Origin: Thermoprotei archaeon
GTDB lineage: Archaea > Thermoproteota > Thermoprotei_A > Sulfolobales > Acidilobaceae
DNA length: 40,721 nt
Assembly: GCA_029335875.2 (NCBI GenBank)
Contig: JARJMZ020000009.1
Span: 1-40,721, forward strand
Reading direction: 5' to 3'
This document shows positions 33,340-40,721 of this stretch, one piece after another. The translations under genes were made by a program, and so were the position numbers. The notes beneath the pieces are model-generated. The model was given only the letters and a program-made list of their open reading frames with translations, had not been told where the DNA came from and did not search any database. Position 1 is the stretch's first letter; every line of letters begins with the position of its first letter.

Positions 33340-34047
33340 ATGATCTCAGATCTTGGAAAAGCTAGAATAAGGGGGGTTATTGGGGGTGCCATTATTATAC
33401 TCTGCATGGTAGGCGTCGCGATCGGCATTATACTCGGTATAATAGGCGTTAGAAGTGGGGGTTTCTTAGCTATTATAGTTTATGTTTCATTCGGGTTTGT
33501 ATTAGGGTATTTAAGCATAGTGTTTAGTTGTTTAGGCTGGATTCTAGTTCTAATTTCGCTATATATGCTTTCAAGGTTTTACGGCGAGGGTGGGATATTC
33601 AGAAACGCTCTCTACTTCACGATCCTCTACATAGTTGGGATCGCTGTCGGAACTATTGCTATCTTCGGGTGGAGGTTCATCTCTGAAATATTTGGGCTGA
33701 CTGAGGGGGGCGCGCTGGGGGCTGCCCCGGTCCTATGGCTTGTTTTCTTTGCGCTAGCCAGCTACTTCATGTATATGTCTTTGAGTTTTCTAGCATGGCA
33801 TTCTGGGGTAACGTTGTTCAGGGCAGCAGGCGCGCTGCTGTTAATAGGCGCTCTGTTAGAGTTGATACTCACCGGGATACTAGTGTTGGGGGGCGCGCTA
33901 GCAGAGGGGTTAATTCCCCGGCAGCTCATACCGTTGATGGCTCAGGTGTTACTGTTAGGACTGCTCTTGGGACTACTCGTGCTGACCGCGAGTGCCATAT
34001 TTTTGACTATGGGCTTCCTCAAAGTTAAACCCTTCAGACAGTGGTAA
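33340..34047 (+). CDS. DUF996 integral membrane protein (copy 6)
   Basis: This is a 235-residue DUF996 protein with six to seven spans, longer than the others through an extra segment before the last span (GGALAEGLIPRQLIPLMAQV). Landmarks: ISDLGKARIRGVIGGAIIIL, then CLGWILVLISLYMLSRFYGE then GGIFRNALYFTILYIVGI, then SYFMYMSLSFLAWHSGVTLF (with Trp for the usual KSG Lys environment) and TMGFLKVKPF. ATG 33340 follows TATA-like GCTTATTAAC by about 40 nt and shares the leader GTTAGTTTATG with the AOR gene. No ribosome site is seen. Divergent from the peptide importer operon. Function unknown. Confidence 0.82.
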   Translation: MISDLGKARIRGVIGGAIIILCMVGVAIGIILGIIGVRSGGFLAIIVYVSFGFVLGYLSIVFSCLGWILVLISLYMLSRFYGEGGIFRNALYFTILYIVGIAVGTIAIFGWRFISEIFGLTEGGALGAAPVLWLVFFALASYFMYMSLSFLAWHSGVTLFRAAGALLLIGALLELILTGILVLGGALAEGLIPRQLIPLMAQVLLLGLLLGLLVLTASAIFLTMGFLKVKPFRQW

Positions 34048-34071
34048 CCTAAAGAGTGGGGCCCGGGAGTT

Positions 34072-34569
34072 CTAATCTTTCACCCTCACCTCGACCTGGA
34101 AACTGTTAATAACGTCGGAATCAATTCTCTTAATTTGCAGTATTGCCGGAAACACGGGATAGTTCTTGAGCGCCTCCCATTCGTGGCTTGAGAGGGTGAA
34201 GGTTAAAGTTACGGAGGCACCCGGGGGGAGGTCGGCGATGAGCTCGTTTGCGGGGATCTTCCGGTATTCCAGGTGGGGTATGACTATAAATGCAATGTTA
34301 TCTTTCAACGGCGCGTTCCCACTGTTCGCTATGGTCACCTTAATTACGGCATATCCAGGGGAGGCTGACTTGTTTTCATAGGCTATTGGATGACCCTCAA
34401 CAACTATGGTTGCCCACCCCGATTCCCTGAACAACGTTTGATACACGGTTATCGCCACCCCCACAGCTACCAGTATTAAAGTTAGTACCGCCAACATGAG
34501 CAGCGGGCGGCTCAAACCCTTTCCCCCAGCCCCCATCCCAGGCCGCCTAGTAGCCAACCGTCTCCCCAC
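34072..34569 (-). CDS. Pilin-like or membrane-anchored secreted protein
   Basis: This is a 165-residue protein with a basic leader (RRLATRRPGMGAGGKG), then a single hydrophobic helix (LLMLAVLTLILVAVGVAITVY), then a roughly 120-residue beta-rich domain (WATIVVEGHPIAYENK, VIKVTIANSGNAPLKD, VTLTFTLSSHEW, FQVEVRVKD). A Lys-Gly just before the hydrophobic helix resembles the archaeal prepilin peptidase site, so the protein may be a pilin-like subunit; a simple N-terminal anchor is the alternative. The domain resembles a CARDB-like beta sandwich of the type found outside the membrane. GTG 34569 follows GGGAG by five bases. No secretion or pilus assembly genes are in view. Confidence 0.55.
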   Translation of the reverse strand: MGRRLATRRPGMGAGGKGLSRPLLMLAVLTLILVAVGVAITVYQTLFRESGWATIVVEGHPIAYENKSASPGYAVIKVTIANSGNAPLKDNIAFIVIPHLEYRKIPANELIADLPPGASVTLTFTLSSHEWEALKNYPVFPAILQIKRIDSDVINSFQVEVRVKD

Positions 34570-34757
34570 CGTTTCTCCCGCTACTCTGCCAGGCTTAAAG
34601 CTAATGCCTCCCCCATGGAGGTTTCCACATTCCAGCCTCCGGGCCTATACGGTTAAAGGGGGTGCACTTGATTTTATTAGAATTTAGGGAATTCTAGCTG
34701 CTGGAGTCTTGACGTTTTTATTAGTCTTCTCTGGCGCTTCACGTTTAGGGGTTTGCG

Positions 34758-35828
34758 GTGCCCGTTACTGGAGAGCTTTTAGCTTTGTTCCGCAGTGTTG
34801 GCTCTGAGGTTTCCAGGCTCCTCTCTGAGTATAGGAGGGTTGAGGTTGAAGGTGGCGAGTGGGTTCCTGTGGGGGGCTCTCTTGGAGGTGTTTATATTGG
34901 CGTTGATAGTAGTAGGCAGAGCGAGCTTTTCAGGTTCTTCTTTATCTTCGCCGTTCAGGGTGTAGCCGTTGTCTATGATGCTTCCAGGGGTGTGATCTCT
35001 AATGTGTCAGACGCTGATGTCGGCTATGTTGAGCTAGCAGGTTCCGGGAAGTTTGGGTTTAGTAGTAGGAATAGGGACGCCTTAATATCCAGCTCGTCGA
35101 GGAACCTGGAGGTTTCCCTTGCCCATGAGGCTCTCTCAAGGTCTAAGAGTGCTGACTTAATACTAATGGATGGGTCTTACGCTAGCTTCACAGTCCCAGT
35201 CCTCATAAGCCCGAAGGTTTACGAGAGGTTTAAAGAGCTCGAGAAGCTCGTGGACAGGCTCCATGAGGGGTGGGCTCAAAGGATTAGAATGCTGGGCTCG
35301 CTCTCGAAGAGCTCGAGGATAGCGTTTATATCCAAGAGTGTTACGAAAACACATTTAACGTCAGAGGAGAACCCCAGGATAAAAGCTACAGTAGACGGGA
35401 GGAAAACAGTAATCCCCGACTTCATGGCAGCAAACCTCATAGCCGCCAGGGAGGGGAGGAAGCCCGGCTTCCTATGGTACGACAACCCATACTTCGAGAT
35501 CAGAAGCGGCACAATAGACATGGCGAAGAGGGAGGGGATCACAATGGAAAAATGGTACACCCTAACCTACATACTGTTACACCCGGCGGGAAGACTATAC
35601 CAAGCTACAATGCCGGGCAAACTAACTAAGGGAGAGGTAGAGCAGATTGTGAAAACACTCTTAAAAGTATCCCCCGAAGGCTACCCACAACCCCTATCAA
35701 TACCCCACCACACGTCAAGGCTAACGAGAAGAGACTTCAAAAGCATCATAGCCTTGACGATACCGCAAACAGAGACGGGGAGAGAGCCGCTAGAACAAGT
35801 AGTATGGGGGAAGCCAGGCGGGCCCTAA
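34758..35828 (+). CDS. nurA: NurA-family nuclease (NurA-3), orphan
   Basis: This is a 356-residue NurA-domain protein. Motifs in order: GGVYIGVDSSRQ with Asp50, ADLILMDGSYASF with Asp138, SRIAFISKSVTKTHL for the usual GVxK element, and PEGYPQPLSIPHHTSRLTRR near residue 318, with two histidines. The start GTG 34758 has AGGGG six bases upstream. Unlike NurA-1 and NurA-2, no herA lies beside it. The 5' third is rich in G and T and the 3' end rich in A and C, as in many genes here. Its role could be to pair with one of the HerA proteins of this window, but nothing here shows it. Confidence 0.83.
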   Translation: MPVTGELLALFRSVGSEVSRLLSEYRRVEVEGGEWVPVGGSLGGVYIGVDSSRQSELFRFFFIFAVQGVAVVYDASRGVISNVSDADVGYVELAGSGKFGFSSRNRDALISSSSRNLEVSLAHEALSRSKSADLILMDGSYASFTVPVLISPKVYERFKELEKLVDRLHEGWAQRIRMLGSLSKSSRIAFISKSVTKTHLTSEENPRIKATVDGRKTVIPDFMAANLIAAREGRKPGFLWYDNPYFEIRSGTIDMAKREGITMEKWYTLTYILLHPAGRLYQATMPGKLTKGEVEQIVKTLLKVSPEGYPQPLSIPHHTSRLTRRDFKSIIALTIPQTETGREPLEQVVWGKPGGP

Positions 35829-35954
35829 AGATAGCTAAGCCGAGAGCTCGGCGGCTGATGATACTAGCCACTAAGTTAAATTACACCTTTTTAACAACAC
35901 TGTGTAGGTTAATTTAAATTTCATCTGAAGAGGTTATGTTCTGGTGTAGGGAGT

Positions 35955-37691
35955 TTGAGTGGGAGGGAGGTTTTAGAGGCTTATAGGGGTAGGCCCATCT
36001 ACAGTCTTATAGAAAAGGGCTATTATAGGCCTTGGGATCCTCTCAGGGTCTCACATATCAGGGGCTGGGATATTCATGTTAAGAGTGGTAGTTGGCAGGT
36101 TGAGGGGGTTTTGAGGATGCTTTTCCACGTCCTCGACCCCGAGGTTGCTAAGGACCCCGCTAACCTCATAGTCTATGGGGGTACTGGAAGGGCTGCCAGG
36201 GGTTGGGAGGCTTTTGAGGCTATAGTTGAAACTTTGATGGAGATGAGTGAGGATGAGACCCTTGTTGTTCAAAGCGGTAAGCCCGTGGCTGTTTTTAAGA
36301 CTCGTAGGGAGGCTCCGAGGGTTGTTATTAGTAATGCTGTCCTAGTCCCTAAATGGGCTGACTGGGAGGTTTTCTGGGATCTTGAGCGTAAAGGTTTAAC
36401 TATGTTCGGTCAGATGACTGCTGGGTGCTGGAGCTATATTGGGACTCAGGGTATACTTCAGGGTACTTATGAGACTTTCGCTTTCGCAGCTGAACAACAT
36501 TTCCCTGAGGGGAGTTTGGAGGGTAGGCTAGTCTTAACCGCTGGCCTGGGGGAGATGGGTGGGGCTCAGCCTTTAGCTGTTAAGATGAATGGTGGTGTTG
36601 CTCTAGTCGTTGAAGTTGATAGGAGGATGATTGAGAGGAGGATTAGGCACGGATACCTGGACACTTGGACTGATAGTTTGGACAAGGCTCTCGACATGGC
36701 TCTAACGGCTAAGGAGAGGAGGGAGCCTATAAGTATAGGCCTCCTGGGGAATGCTGCAGAAGTGTACAATGAAATCCTGAGGCAGGGCGTTATTCCAGAT
36801 GTTGTCACAGATCAGACTCCAGCCCACGACCCATTAAGCTATGTCCCGTTAGGGCTCTCCGTCGAGGAGGCTGAAAAGTTGAGGGTCGAGGATCCTGAGA
36901 GGTATAAGAGGATGGCTTTGGAGAGTATGAGGGAGCATGTTAAGGCTATGGTAGAGTTTAAGAGGAGGGGCTCTGTTGTTTTCGAGTATGGGAACAATAT
37001 TAGGAAGATGGCTTACGAGGCGGGCTACAGGGATGCCTTCGAGTTCCCCGGGTTCGTACAAGCATATATAAGGCCTATGTTCGAGGAGGGCAGAGGACCC
37101 TTCAGATACTCGAGCCTCACGGGGAACCCCAAGGACATTTACAGGCTCGACGACGAGATAATAGCCACCTTCAAGGATAACAGGAGGCTAGTAAGGTGGG
37201 TTGAGAAGGCGAGGCAGCACGTCAAATTCCAGGGTTTACCCGCCAGAGTAGTATGGCTGGGCTATGGGGAGAGGGCTAGGTTTGGGAAGATCATGAACAG
37301 CCTCATAAGACTAGGGGAGATAGGGCCCATGTGGATAGGCAGAGACCACCTAGACTCTGGGAGCGTGGCAAGCCCCTACAGGGAGACCGAGGGGATGCTA
37401 GACGGGAGCGACGCTATAGGAGACTGGCCAGTCCTAAACGCCCTACTAAACGCCTCAGCCGGGGCAACATGGGTATGCTTCCACCATGGAGGAGGAGTAG
37501 GAATAGGATACTCACTCCACGCAGGCTTCGGCCTAGTCCTAGACGGAACCAAAGAGTCTGAGGAGAGGGCTGAAAGAGTGCTAACAGTAGACCCGGGACT
37601 AGGAGTAGTGAGGCACGCGGACGCAGGCTATGAGAAGTCTAAAAACATAGTGTGCGAGAAAGGGATAAAAACCCCCATGATAAAATGCTAG
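35955..37691 (+). CDS. hutU: Urocanase-family hydratase with altered signature
   Basis: This is a 578-residue urocanate hydratase, which turns urocanate to 4-imidazolone-5-propionate in histidine breakdown using tightly bound NAD+. Family features: [22 protein letters not shown], the NAD-binding [26 protein letters not shown] and the [15 protein letters not shown] motif (His510-His511). The signature, normally FQGLPxRICW, reads [10 protein letters not shown] (425-434), so the conserved cysteine is Val433. In the Pseudomonas enzyme that cysteine is important for activity. Either the archaeal enzyme tolerates the change or the substrate differs (for example a urocanate analogue). TTG 35955 is preceded by a purine-rich stretch and a TATA-like TTTAAATT near 35912. 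A formamidase gene follows beyond a convergent TenA-like gene. Confidence 0.88.
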   Translation: MSGREVLEAYRGRPIYSLIEKGYYRPWDPLRVSHIRGWDIHVKSGSWQVEGVLRMLFHVLDPEVAKDPANLIVYGGTGRAARGWEAFEAIVETLMEMSEDETLVVQSGKPVAVFKTRREAPRVVISNAVLVPKWADWEVFWDLERKGLTMFGQMTAGCWSYIGTQGILQGTYETFAFAAEQHFPEGSLEGRLVLTAGLGEMGGAQPLAVKMNGGVALVVEVDRRMIERRIRHGYLDTWTDSLDKALDMALTAKERREPISIGLLGNAAEVYNEILRQGVIPDVVTDQTPAHDPLSYVPLGLSVEEAEKLRVEDPERYKRMALESMREHVKAMVEFKRRGSVVFEYGNNIRKMAYEAGYRDAFEFPGFVQAYIRPMFEEGRGPFRYSSLTGNPKDIYRLDDEIIATFKDNRRLVRWVEKARQHVKFQGLPARVVWLGYGERARFGKIMNSLIRLGEIGPMWIGRDHLDSGSVASPYRETEGMLDGSDAIGDWPVLNALLNASAGATWVCFHHGGGVGIGYSLHAGFGLVLDGTKESEERAERVLTVDPGLGVVRHADAGYEKSKNIVCEKGIKTPMIKC

Positions 37692-38281
37692 GCTAAGGCT
37701 TCCCAGAACATGAGCTCATAGTATTGTATAGCTTTAGCTATAAACCTGTACCGACCCCAGTCTGAGTATCTCTCAGCGATCTTTTCAGCCATAGATTCAA
37801 GCTCTGTGTAGGGCCCTGAGAACATGTCCATGAACATAGTGTTCCTAACACCAACACTCCTAGCCCAAACAGAGAGCTTCCCGCAGTTTTCACCCCATAC
37901 GGGCAGGTTAACTGAGGCCGCAACAGCTAGATCCCCCATAGTTCCATGTAGGGAGAGCCATGAGAGGAAGTGTGTGTAAGCTACGGCCGCCGGGGATAAA
38001 GCGTCATAGCTGAATGAAACCTTAAGCTCGCCAGCAAGCTCGAGTAGGGCTTTATAAGCGTTGTAATCACCATCTATAAGCATCTTAACAAACTCGTACT
38101 CCAAGGAGTCTCTAGCTTTTACCATGAAAACTGAAAGAGCCTTAAGATCGTGGGGAACGATATAAAGCTGGTTTGCAACGAAACCCCTCAAAACATCCAT
38201 TGTGGGGCTTGTAACGGAGCGGGAGCTTAATATCTTCTCGTTAACATCGCGAAGCTCCTCTCTAAGCTTTTCAATTATCAA
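37688..38281 (-). CDS. TenA/PqqC-superfamily helical protein
   Basis: This is a 197-residue all-helical protein with the TenA-like pattern [20 protein letters not shown] then ASVNLPVW and a C-terminal [11 protein letters not shown], where Glu/Trp residues match the helix that carries the conserved Glu (Glu205 in Bacillus TenA). The usual catalytic cysteine next to the NLPVW position is absent; the nearest Cys is in GENCGKL. TenA proteins act in thiamin salvage (aminopyrimidine hydrolysis), but the family is wide, so function is open. Its stop overlaps the urocanase end by four bases on the other strand. The TTG start at 38281 follows GGAGGCG by seven bases. It faces the formamidase gene across a 122-nt divergent spacer. 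Confidence 0.68.
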   Translation of the reverse strand: MIIEKLREELRDVNEKILSSRSVTSPTMDVLRGFVANQLYIVPHDLKALSVFMVKARDSLEYEFVKMLIDGDYNAYKALLELAGELKVSFSYDALSPAAVAYTHFLSWLSLHGTMGDLAVAASVNLPVWGENCGKLSVWARSVGVRNTMFMDMFSGPYTELESMAEKIAERYSDWGRYRFIAKAIQYYELMFWEALA

Positions 38282-38403
38282 CTTAAAACGCCTCCACCCA
38301 AGTCCTCCAAAATACTGACTTAATAAAAGTTATAATAACAGGGTTCTAGTAAACTATTAAACCTTAAACTCCCCCACATTTAACATTGACGAGGTGATAA
38401 GTT

Positions 38404-39537
38404 TTGGTGGTTAAGCTAACAATAAGTCCTGGTAAAATGTGTGCTGATGAGCCGGATAAGTGTCATAATAGGTGGCATCCCGACATTAAACCTGTTTTAG
38501 AAGTAGATCCTGGGGATATAGTGGAGATTGAGACTAGGGATGCTCTTGATGGTCAGATAACTTCAAGCCCCGGCTTTGAAGATGTTTCTAGAGCGGAGTT
38601 AGGCTTCGTCCACCCTCTTACAGGCCCGGTTTACGTTAGGGGTGCTAAGCCCGGTGATTTGCTTGTTGTGGAGGTTCTTGATGTTGTTGCTGACAGTTTC
38701 GGCTTTTCAGTTATAATACCTGGTTTCGGGTTTCTTAGAGACCTTTTCCCTAAACCTTTCAAGGTTAGATGGGAGATTGAGGGGGGCTATGCTAGGTCGC
38801 CCGACCTGCCTAACATTAGGATACCTGGAGACGCCTTTTTCGGGGTTATGGGTGTGGCTCCTTCAAAAGCCCTCTTAGAGTCTATTAAGAGGAGGGAGGG
38901 GGATCTTAGGGCTAGAGGGGGTTTCGTCCTACCTCCAAACCCGAGGGGGGCGGTGCCTCCCGTGGAGCCTATAGCTAGTGAGGGTTTAAGGACTATACCT
39001 CCAAGGGAGAATGGAGGTAACTTAGATGTGAGAAATTTGAGTCCAGGCTCTAAGATATATTTCCCAGTGTTTGTTGATGGAGCCCTTTTCTCCGTGGGGG
39101 ACGCTCACTTCGCTCAGGGCGACGGGGAGGTTTGCGGGACTGCTGTTGAGATGAGAGCCAAAGGAGTGTTCAGATTCTACATTATAAAGGAGGGAGCCAG
39201 AAAGTATGATATAAGATTCCCGGTTTTCAAACCCTCAGAGTCTTCACTTAGAAGGTTTACGTGGTCGAGGATCGCGAGCGTTGTGGGGGTCGGAGTTATA
39301 GATGATAGGAACGAGTCTGAAAACGCCACATTATCAGCGAGACACGCACTATTAAACCTAGTGAACCTCCTCGAGAAAACCGGTTACACAAGGGAACAAG
39401 CTTATATAATAGCTAGTGTCGCTGCAGACCTAAAACTCAGCCAACTCGTGGACGTTCCAAACTTCACAGTTTCAGCCTTCCTCCCCCTAGACATATTCGT
39501 TGAACCGCCCAGGGAGCTTCTAGATCTAGCCCTCTAA
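38404..39537 (+). CDS. Acetamidase/formamidase family protein
   Basis: This is a 377-residue member of the FmdA/AmdA family. Visible landmarks: FEDVSRAELGFVHPLTGPVY near residues 60-79, PGDLLVVEVLDV near 85-96, ISSEG-like EPIASEGLRTIPPRENGGNL and SPGSKIYFPVFVDGALFSVG then DAHFAQGDGEVCGTAVEMRA, the metal-site region. Formamidase hydrolyses formamide to formate and ammonia; formamide arises when formiminoglutamate is split by HutG. Together with the urocanase gene this suggests a histidine route ending in formate and ammonia. hutI and hutG are not in view. Start: TTG 38404 (or GTG 38407) behind GAGGTGAT. Family certain; acetamide is the alternative substrate. Confidence 0.92.
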   Translation: MVVKLTISPGKMCADEPDKCHNRWHPDIKPVLEVDPGDIVEIETRDALDGQITSSPGFEDVSRAELGFVHPLTGPVYVRGAKPGDLLVVEVLDVVADSFGFSVIIPGFGFLRDLFPKPFKVRWEIEGGYARSPDLPNIRIPGDAFFGVMGVAPSKALLESIKRREGDLRARGGFVLPPNPRGAVPPVEPIASEGLRTIPPRENGGNLDVRNLSPGSKIYFPVFVDGALFSVGDAHFAQGDGEVCGTAVEMRAKGVFRFYIIKEGARKYDIRFPVFKPSESSLRRFTWSRIASVVGVGVIDDRNESENATLSARHALLNLVNLLEKTGYTREQAYIIASVAADLKLSQLVDVPNFTVSAFLPLDIFVEPPRELLDLAL

Positions 39538-39720
39538 ACAGTTTGCTCCCTAATATTCTTTTGATTATTCAGAGAGTTCAATACTAACTCACAAGAACCG
39601 TGGGATCCCCATAAGTTCGTGAGCGGCTGTTGAGGCCAACGTTAGAGGTCTCATATCTAAGGCTAGCCTTGGAAGGCTTAGAGTTTTACTCTCATCTCCG
39701 CTTGGAGCCTTTAGTGGGCA

Positions 39721-39752
39721 AAGTTTTGTTATTTTAAAAGGGTTTATTTAAA
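39721..39752 (-). terminator. AT/T-rich stretch between convergent genes
   Basis: A run rich in T (GTTTTGTTATTTTAAAAGGG, then TTTATTTAAATTATTT) lies between the formamidase and the convergent small helical gene. It could end either transcript. The rest of 39538-39720 shows no gene; a GGCTAGCC-like inverted repeat near 39662 is present. Confidence 0.3.
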
Positions 39753-39992
39753 TTATTTTCTTCTGGCTTTAGCTCTTCTAATCTCTAAAATCTCAATTGT
39801 CTCATCAATAGCGTCCTTAGTTCCTTTAAGTATTCTGAAAACTGTTCTATAGTCTCCCATCATGCCAGCCTCCATAGCTTCATTGAGTAGGGAGTCTATA
39901 ATTTCCTTCAACTCATATACATGCTGATATGTGCTTGTCAACAATTCAAACTTCTCATCCTCCCGCCTGTAATATTCATAGGCATACCTCAA
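39753..39992 (-). CDS. Small helical, charged hypothetical protein
   Basis: This is a 79-residue protein predicted fully helical, with alternating acidic and basic residues (MRYAYEYYRREDEKFELL, HVYELKEIIDSLLNEAMEAG, TKDAIDETIEILEIRRAKAR). It probably forms a coiled coil or helical hairpin. TTG 39992 follows GGTGGAGAAGG, which serves as ribosome site. I recognise no family, and it has no obvious partner. The 230 bases on its upstream side up to 40224 hold no other gene. Confidence 0.5.
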   Translation of the reverse strand: MRYAYEYYRREDEKFELLTSTYQHVYELKEIIDSLLNEAMEAGMMGDYRTVFRILKGTKDAIDETIEILEIRRAKARRK

Positions 39993-40224
39993 CCTTCTCC
40001 ACCCTATTAAAGCCTGCTGGGGATCTCTCGTTTATTCCTTTATCAATATGTGCGATTATGCTCATTAATAGAGCTTTAAATAGTGTCGTTTGAAATTCGG
40101 AGATAAGCTGGTTTCGCAGACCTTAAATTGTTTGCTTTCAATTTCTCAAATTACCGTGGGTGGCGGCATAGTTTTCCCTAAATGTTTTTAAGGGTGAAAT
40201 CCTACATTTTAGAAGAGTGTTCGG

Positions 40225-40581
40225 GTGGGCTTGTTGGGCGGTTTTAGGAAGCTCATACTTTTAACCCTAGCTATTACGCCTAGCGGCGCTTTAAGCCCGG
40301 GGCCCCTCTCGGCTTCTGCTGTAGCTGTGGGGGGCTTTCTCGGCCCTTTAGGCGGTGTTCTTATAGCTTTGGGTCACACTATTGTCGAGCTCCCCTATGT
40401 TGCGGGCCTCTACAAGTTCACTGGGTCGATGAGGGCTGTCCTCGAGAGGGTTAGGGTGCCCATGAATGTTTTCATAGTAGCTTTCCTCCTATACTTCTCA
40501 TACCTAATATTCAAAGACTCTATGCTAATATTGTCTGTGAAAAGTATGTATGAGAAGTATAGGAGGATATATACTATGTAA
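40225..40581 (+). CDS. LysE-type amino acid exporter, 3'-truncated by an inverted repeat
   Basis: This is a 118-residue reading with the start of a LysE/RhtB-family translocator: ITPSGALSPGPLSASAVAVG (the SPGP motif of the first span), GGVLIALGHTIVELPYVAGLY in the second, and FIVAFLLYFSYLIFKDSMLIL in the third. A complete member would be about 200-220 residues with six spans. After about residue 107 the sequence runs into the loop and right arm of an inverted repeat and stops. GTG 40225 or a TTG just after it may be the start. The gene is thus either truncated or the assembly is wrong here. Confidence 0.6.
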   Translation: MGLLGGFRKLILLTLAITPSGALSPGPLSASAVAVGGFLGPLGGVLIALGHTIVELPYVAGLYKFTGSMRAVLERVRVPMNVFIVAFLLYFSYLIFKDSMLILSVKSMYEKYRRIYTM

Positions 40582-40721
40582 ACATTCAAGTGCAACATAA
40601 ACCGCTAGAGGACAGCCCTCATCGAACCAGATAAAAAGTAGAGGCCCGCCACATAGGGGCTCTAGAAAAAAGTGTTTCCCAAACCAATAAAAAAAACCCC
40701 TAAACGGCCGAGAAAGCCCCC
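40330..40721. repeat. Imperfect 174-bp inverted repeat with 44-nt spacer at the window end
   Basis: The stretch 40330-40503 and the reverse complement of 40548-40721 align base for base without gaps over 174 positions, with 32 mismatches (about 82 percent identity). The inner 20 bases of each arm are identical (TCCTCCTATACTTCTCATAC at 40484-40503), as are the outer 17. Of the 32 differences, 31 are transversions by my count. The left arm codes for the LysE-type protein; the right arm, read on the minus strand in the same register, has two TAG stops. The right arm ends exactly at the last base of the window. Confidence 0.9.

Noticed and set aside
40410..40598. 62-codon minus-strand frame in the right arm of the terminal repeat
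   Set aside because: It is the mirrored, error-bearing copy of the LysE-type gene and has stops in the matching register just upstream.
40330..40721. Diversity-generating retroelement (template and variable repeat)
   Set aside because: The two arms are inverted, differ at all bases rather than only opposite adenines, and there is no reverse transcriptase in view.
1..40721. CRISPR array, tRNA or rRNA genes
   Set aside because: No regularly spaced repeats of 24-37 nt and no T-arm or anticodon-stem patterns were noticed on either strand; a dedicated tRNA scan would settle this.

Overview
The window is archaeal DNA, most likely from a hyperthermophilic, peptide- or amino-acid-using member of the Thermoproteota (Crenarchaeota). 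This rests on HerA/NurA pairs, a tungsten-type aldehyde:ferredoxin oxidoreductase, AGG/AGA arginine and ATA isoleucine codons, GTG/TTG starts behind GAGGTG-type ribosome sites, AT-rich TATA boxes with short or absent leaders, an IS607-type element and a probable C/D box sRNA. No rRNA, tRNA or CRISPR array was seen, so I name no genus.

Layout. 1-760 is the 5' part of a class III aminotransferase that runs off the left edge. 893-3069 is a YkvI-type membrane transporter gene broken by a decayed IS607 element (tnpA deleted to its HTH, tnpB carrying a frameshift and a stop). 3140-4931 holds a small two-TM protein coupled to an AGCS sodium:amino acid symporter. 4974-8957 (minus) is a DUF123 protein followed by a HerA helicase and NurA nuclease in overlapping frames. 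9223-11458 is a divergent pair, a HOT-type iron alcohol dehydrogenase and a lactonase-like metallo-beta-lactamase, suggesting gamma-lactone/4-hydroxybutyrate metabolism. 11998-13881 has a GNAT acetyltransferase and a serine beta-lactamase-like hydrolase.

14520-19408 is a loose, decaying region: three DUF996 membrane-protein genes (one frameshifted), an SDR oxidoreductase, a winged-helix/nuclease-like protein, a fossil ABC ATPase and a C/D box sRNA candidate. 19605-24180 (minus) holds a second HerA/NurA pair with a PRPP phosphoribosyltransferase and a phage Gp88-like cysteine-rich protein. 24459-27556 has the AOR, a fourth DUF996 gene and a fossil fifth copy. 27674-33081 (minus) is a complete peptide-type ABC importer operon (binding protein, two permeases, two ATPases). 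33340-35828 has a sixth DUF996 copy, a pilin-like anchored protein and a third, orphan NurA.

35955-39537 carries a urocanase-family hydratase, a TenA-like protein and a formamidase, which would fit histidine or urocanate breakdown ending in formamide hydrolysis. However, the urocanase signature cysteine is replaced. With the peptide importer, the AGCS symporter, the aminotransferase and the AOR, the region reads as import and fermentation of peptides and amino acids.

The last 392 bases form a gap-free 174-bp inverted repeat around a truncated LysE-type gene. Its two arms differ almost only by transversions, which points to a fold-back artefact at a contig end or to something very unusual. 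The unifying oddities are three NurA and two HerA genes without visible Mre11/Rad50, the DUF996 expansion with fossils, and a 5' G/T-rich to 3' A/C-rich drift inside many genes.
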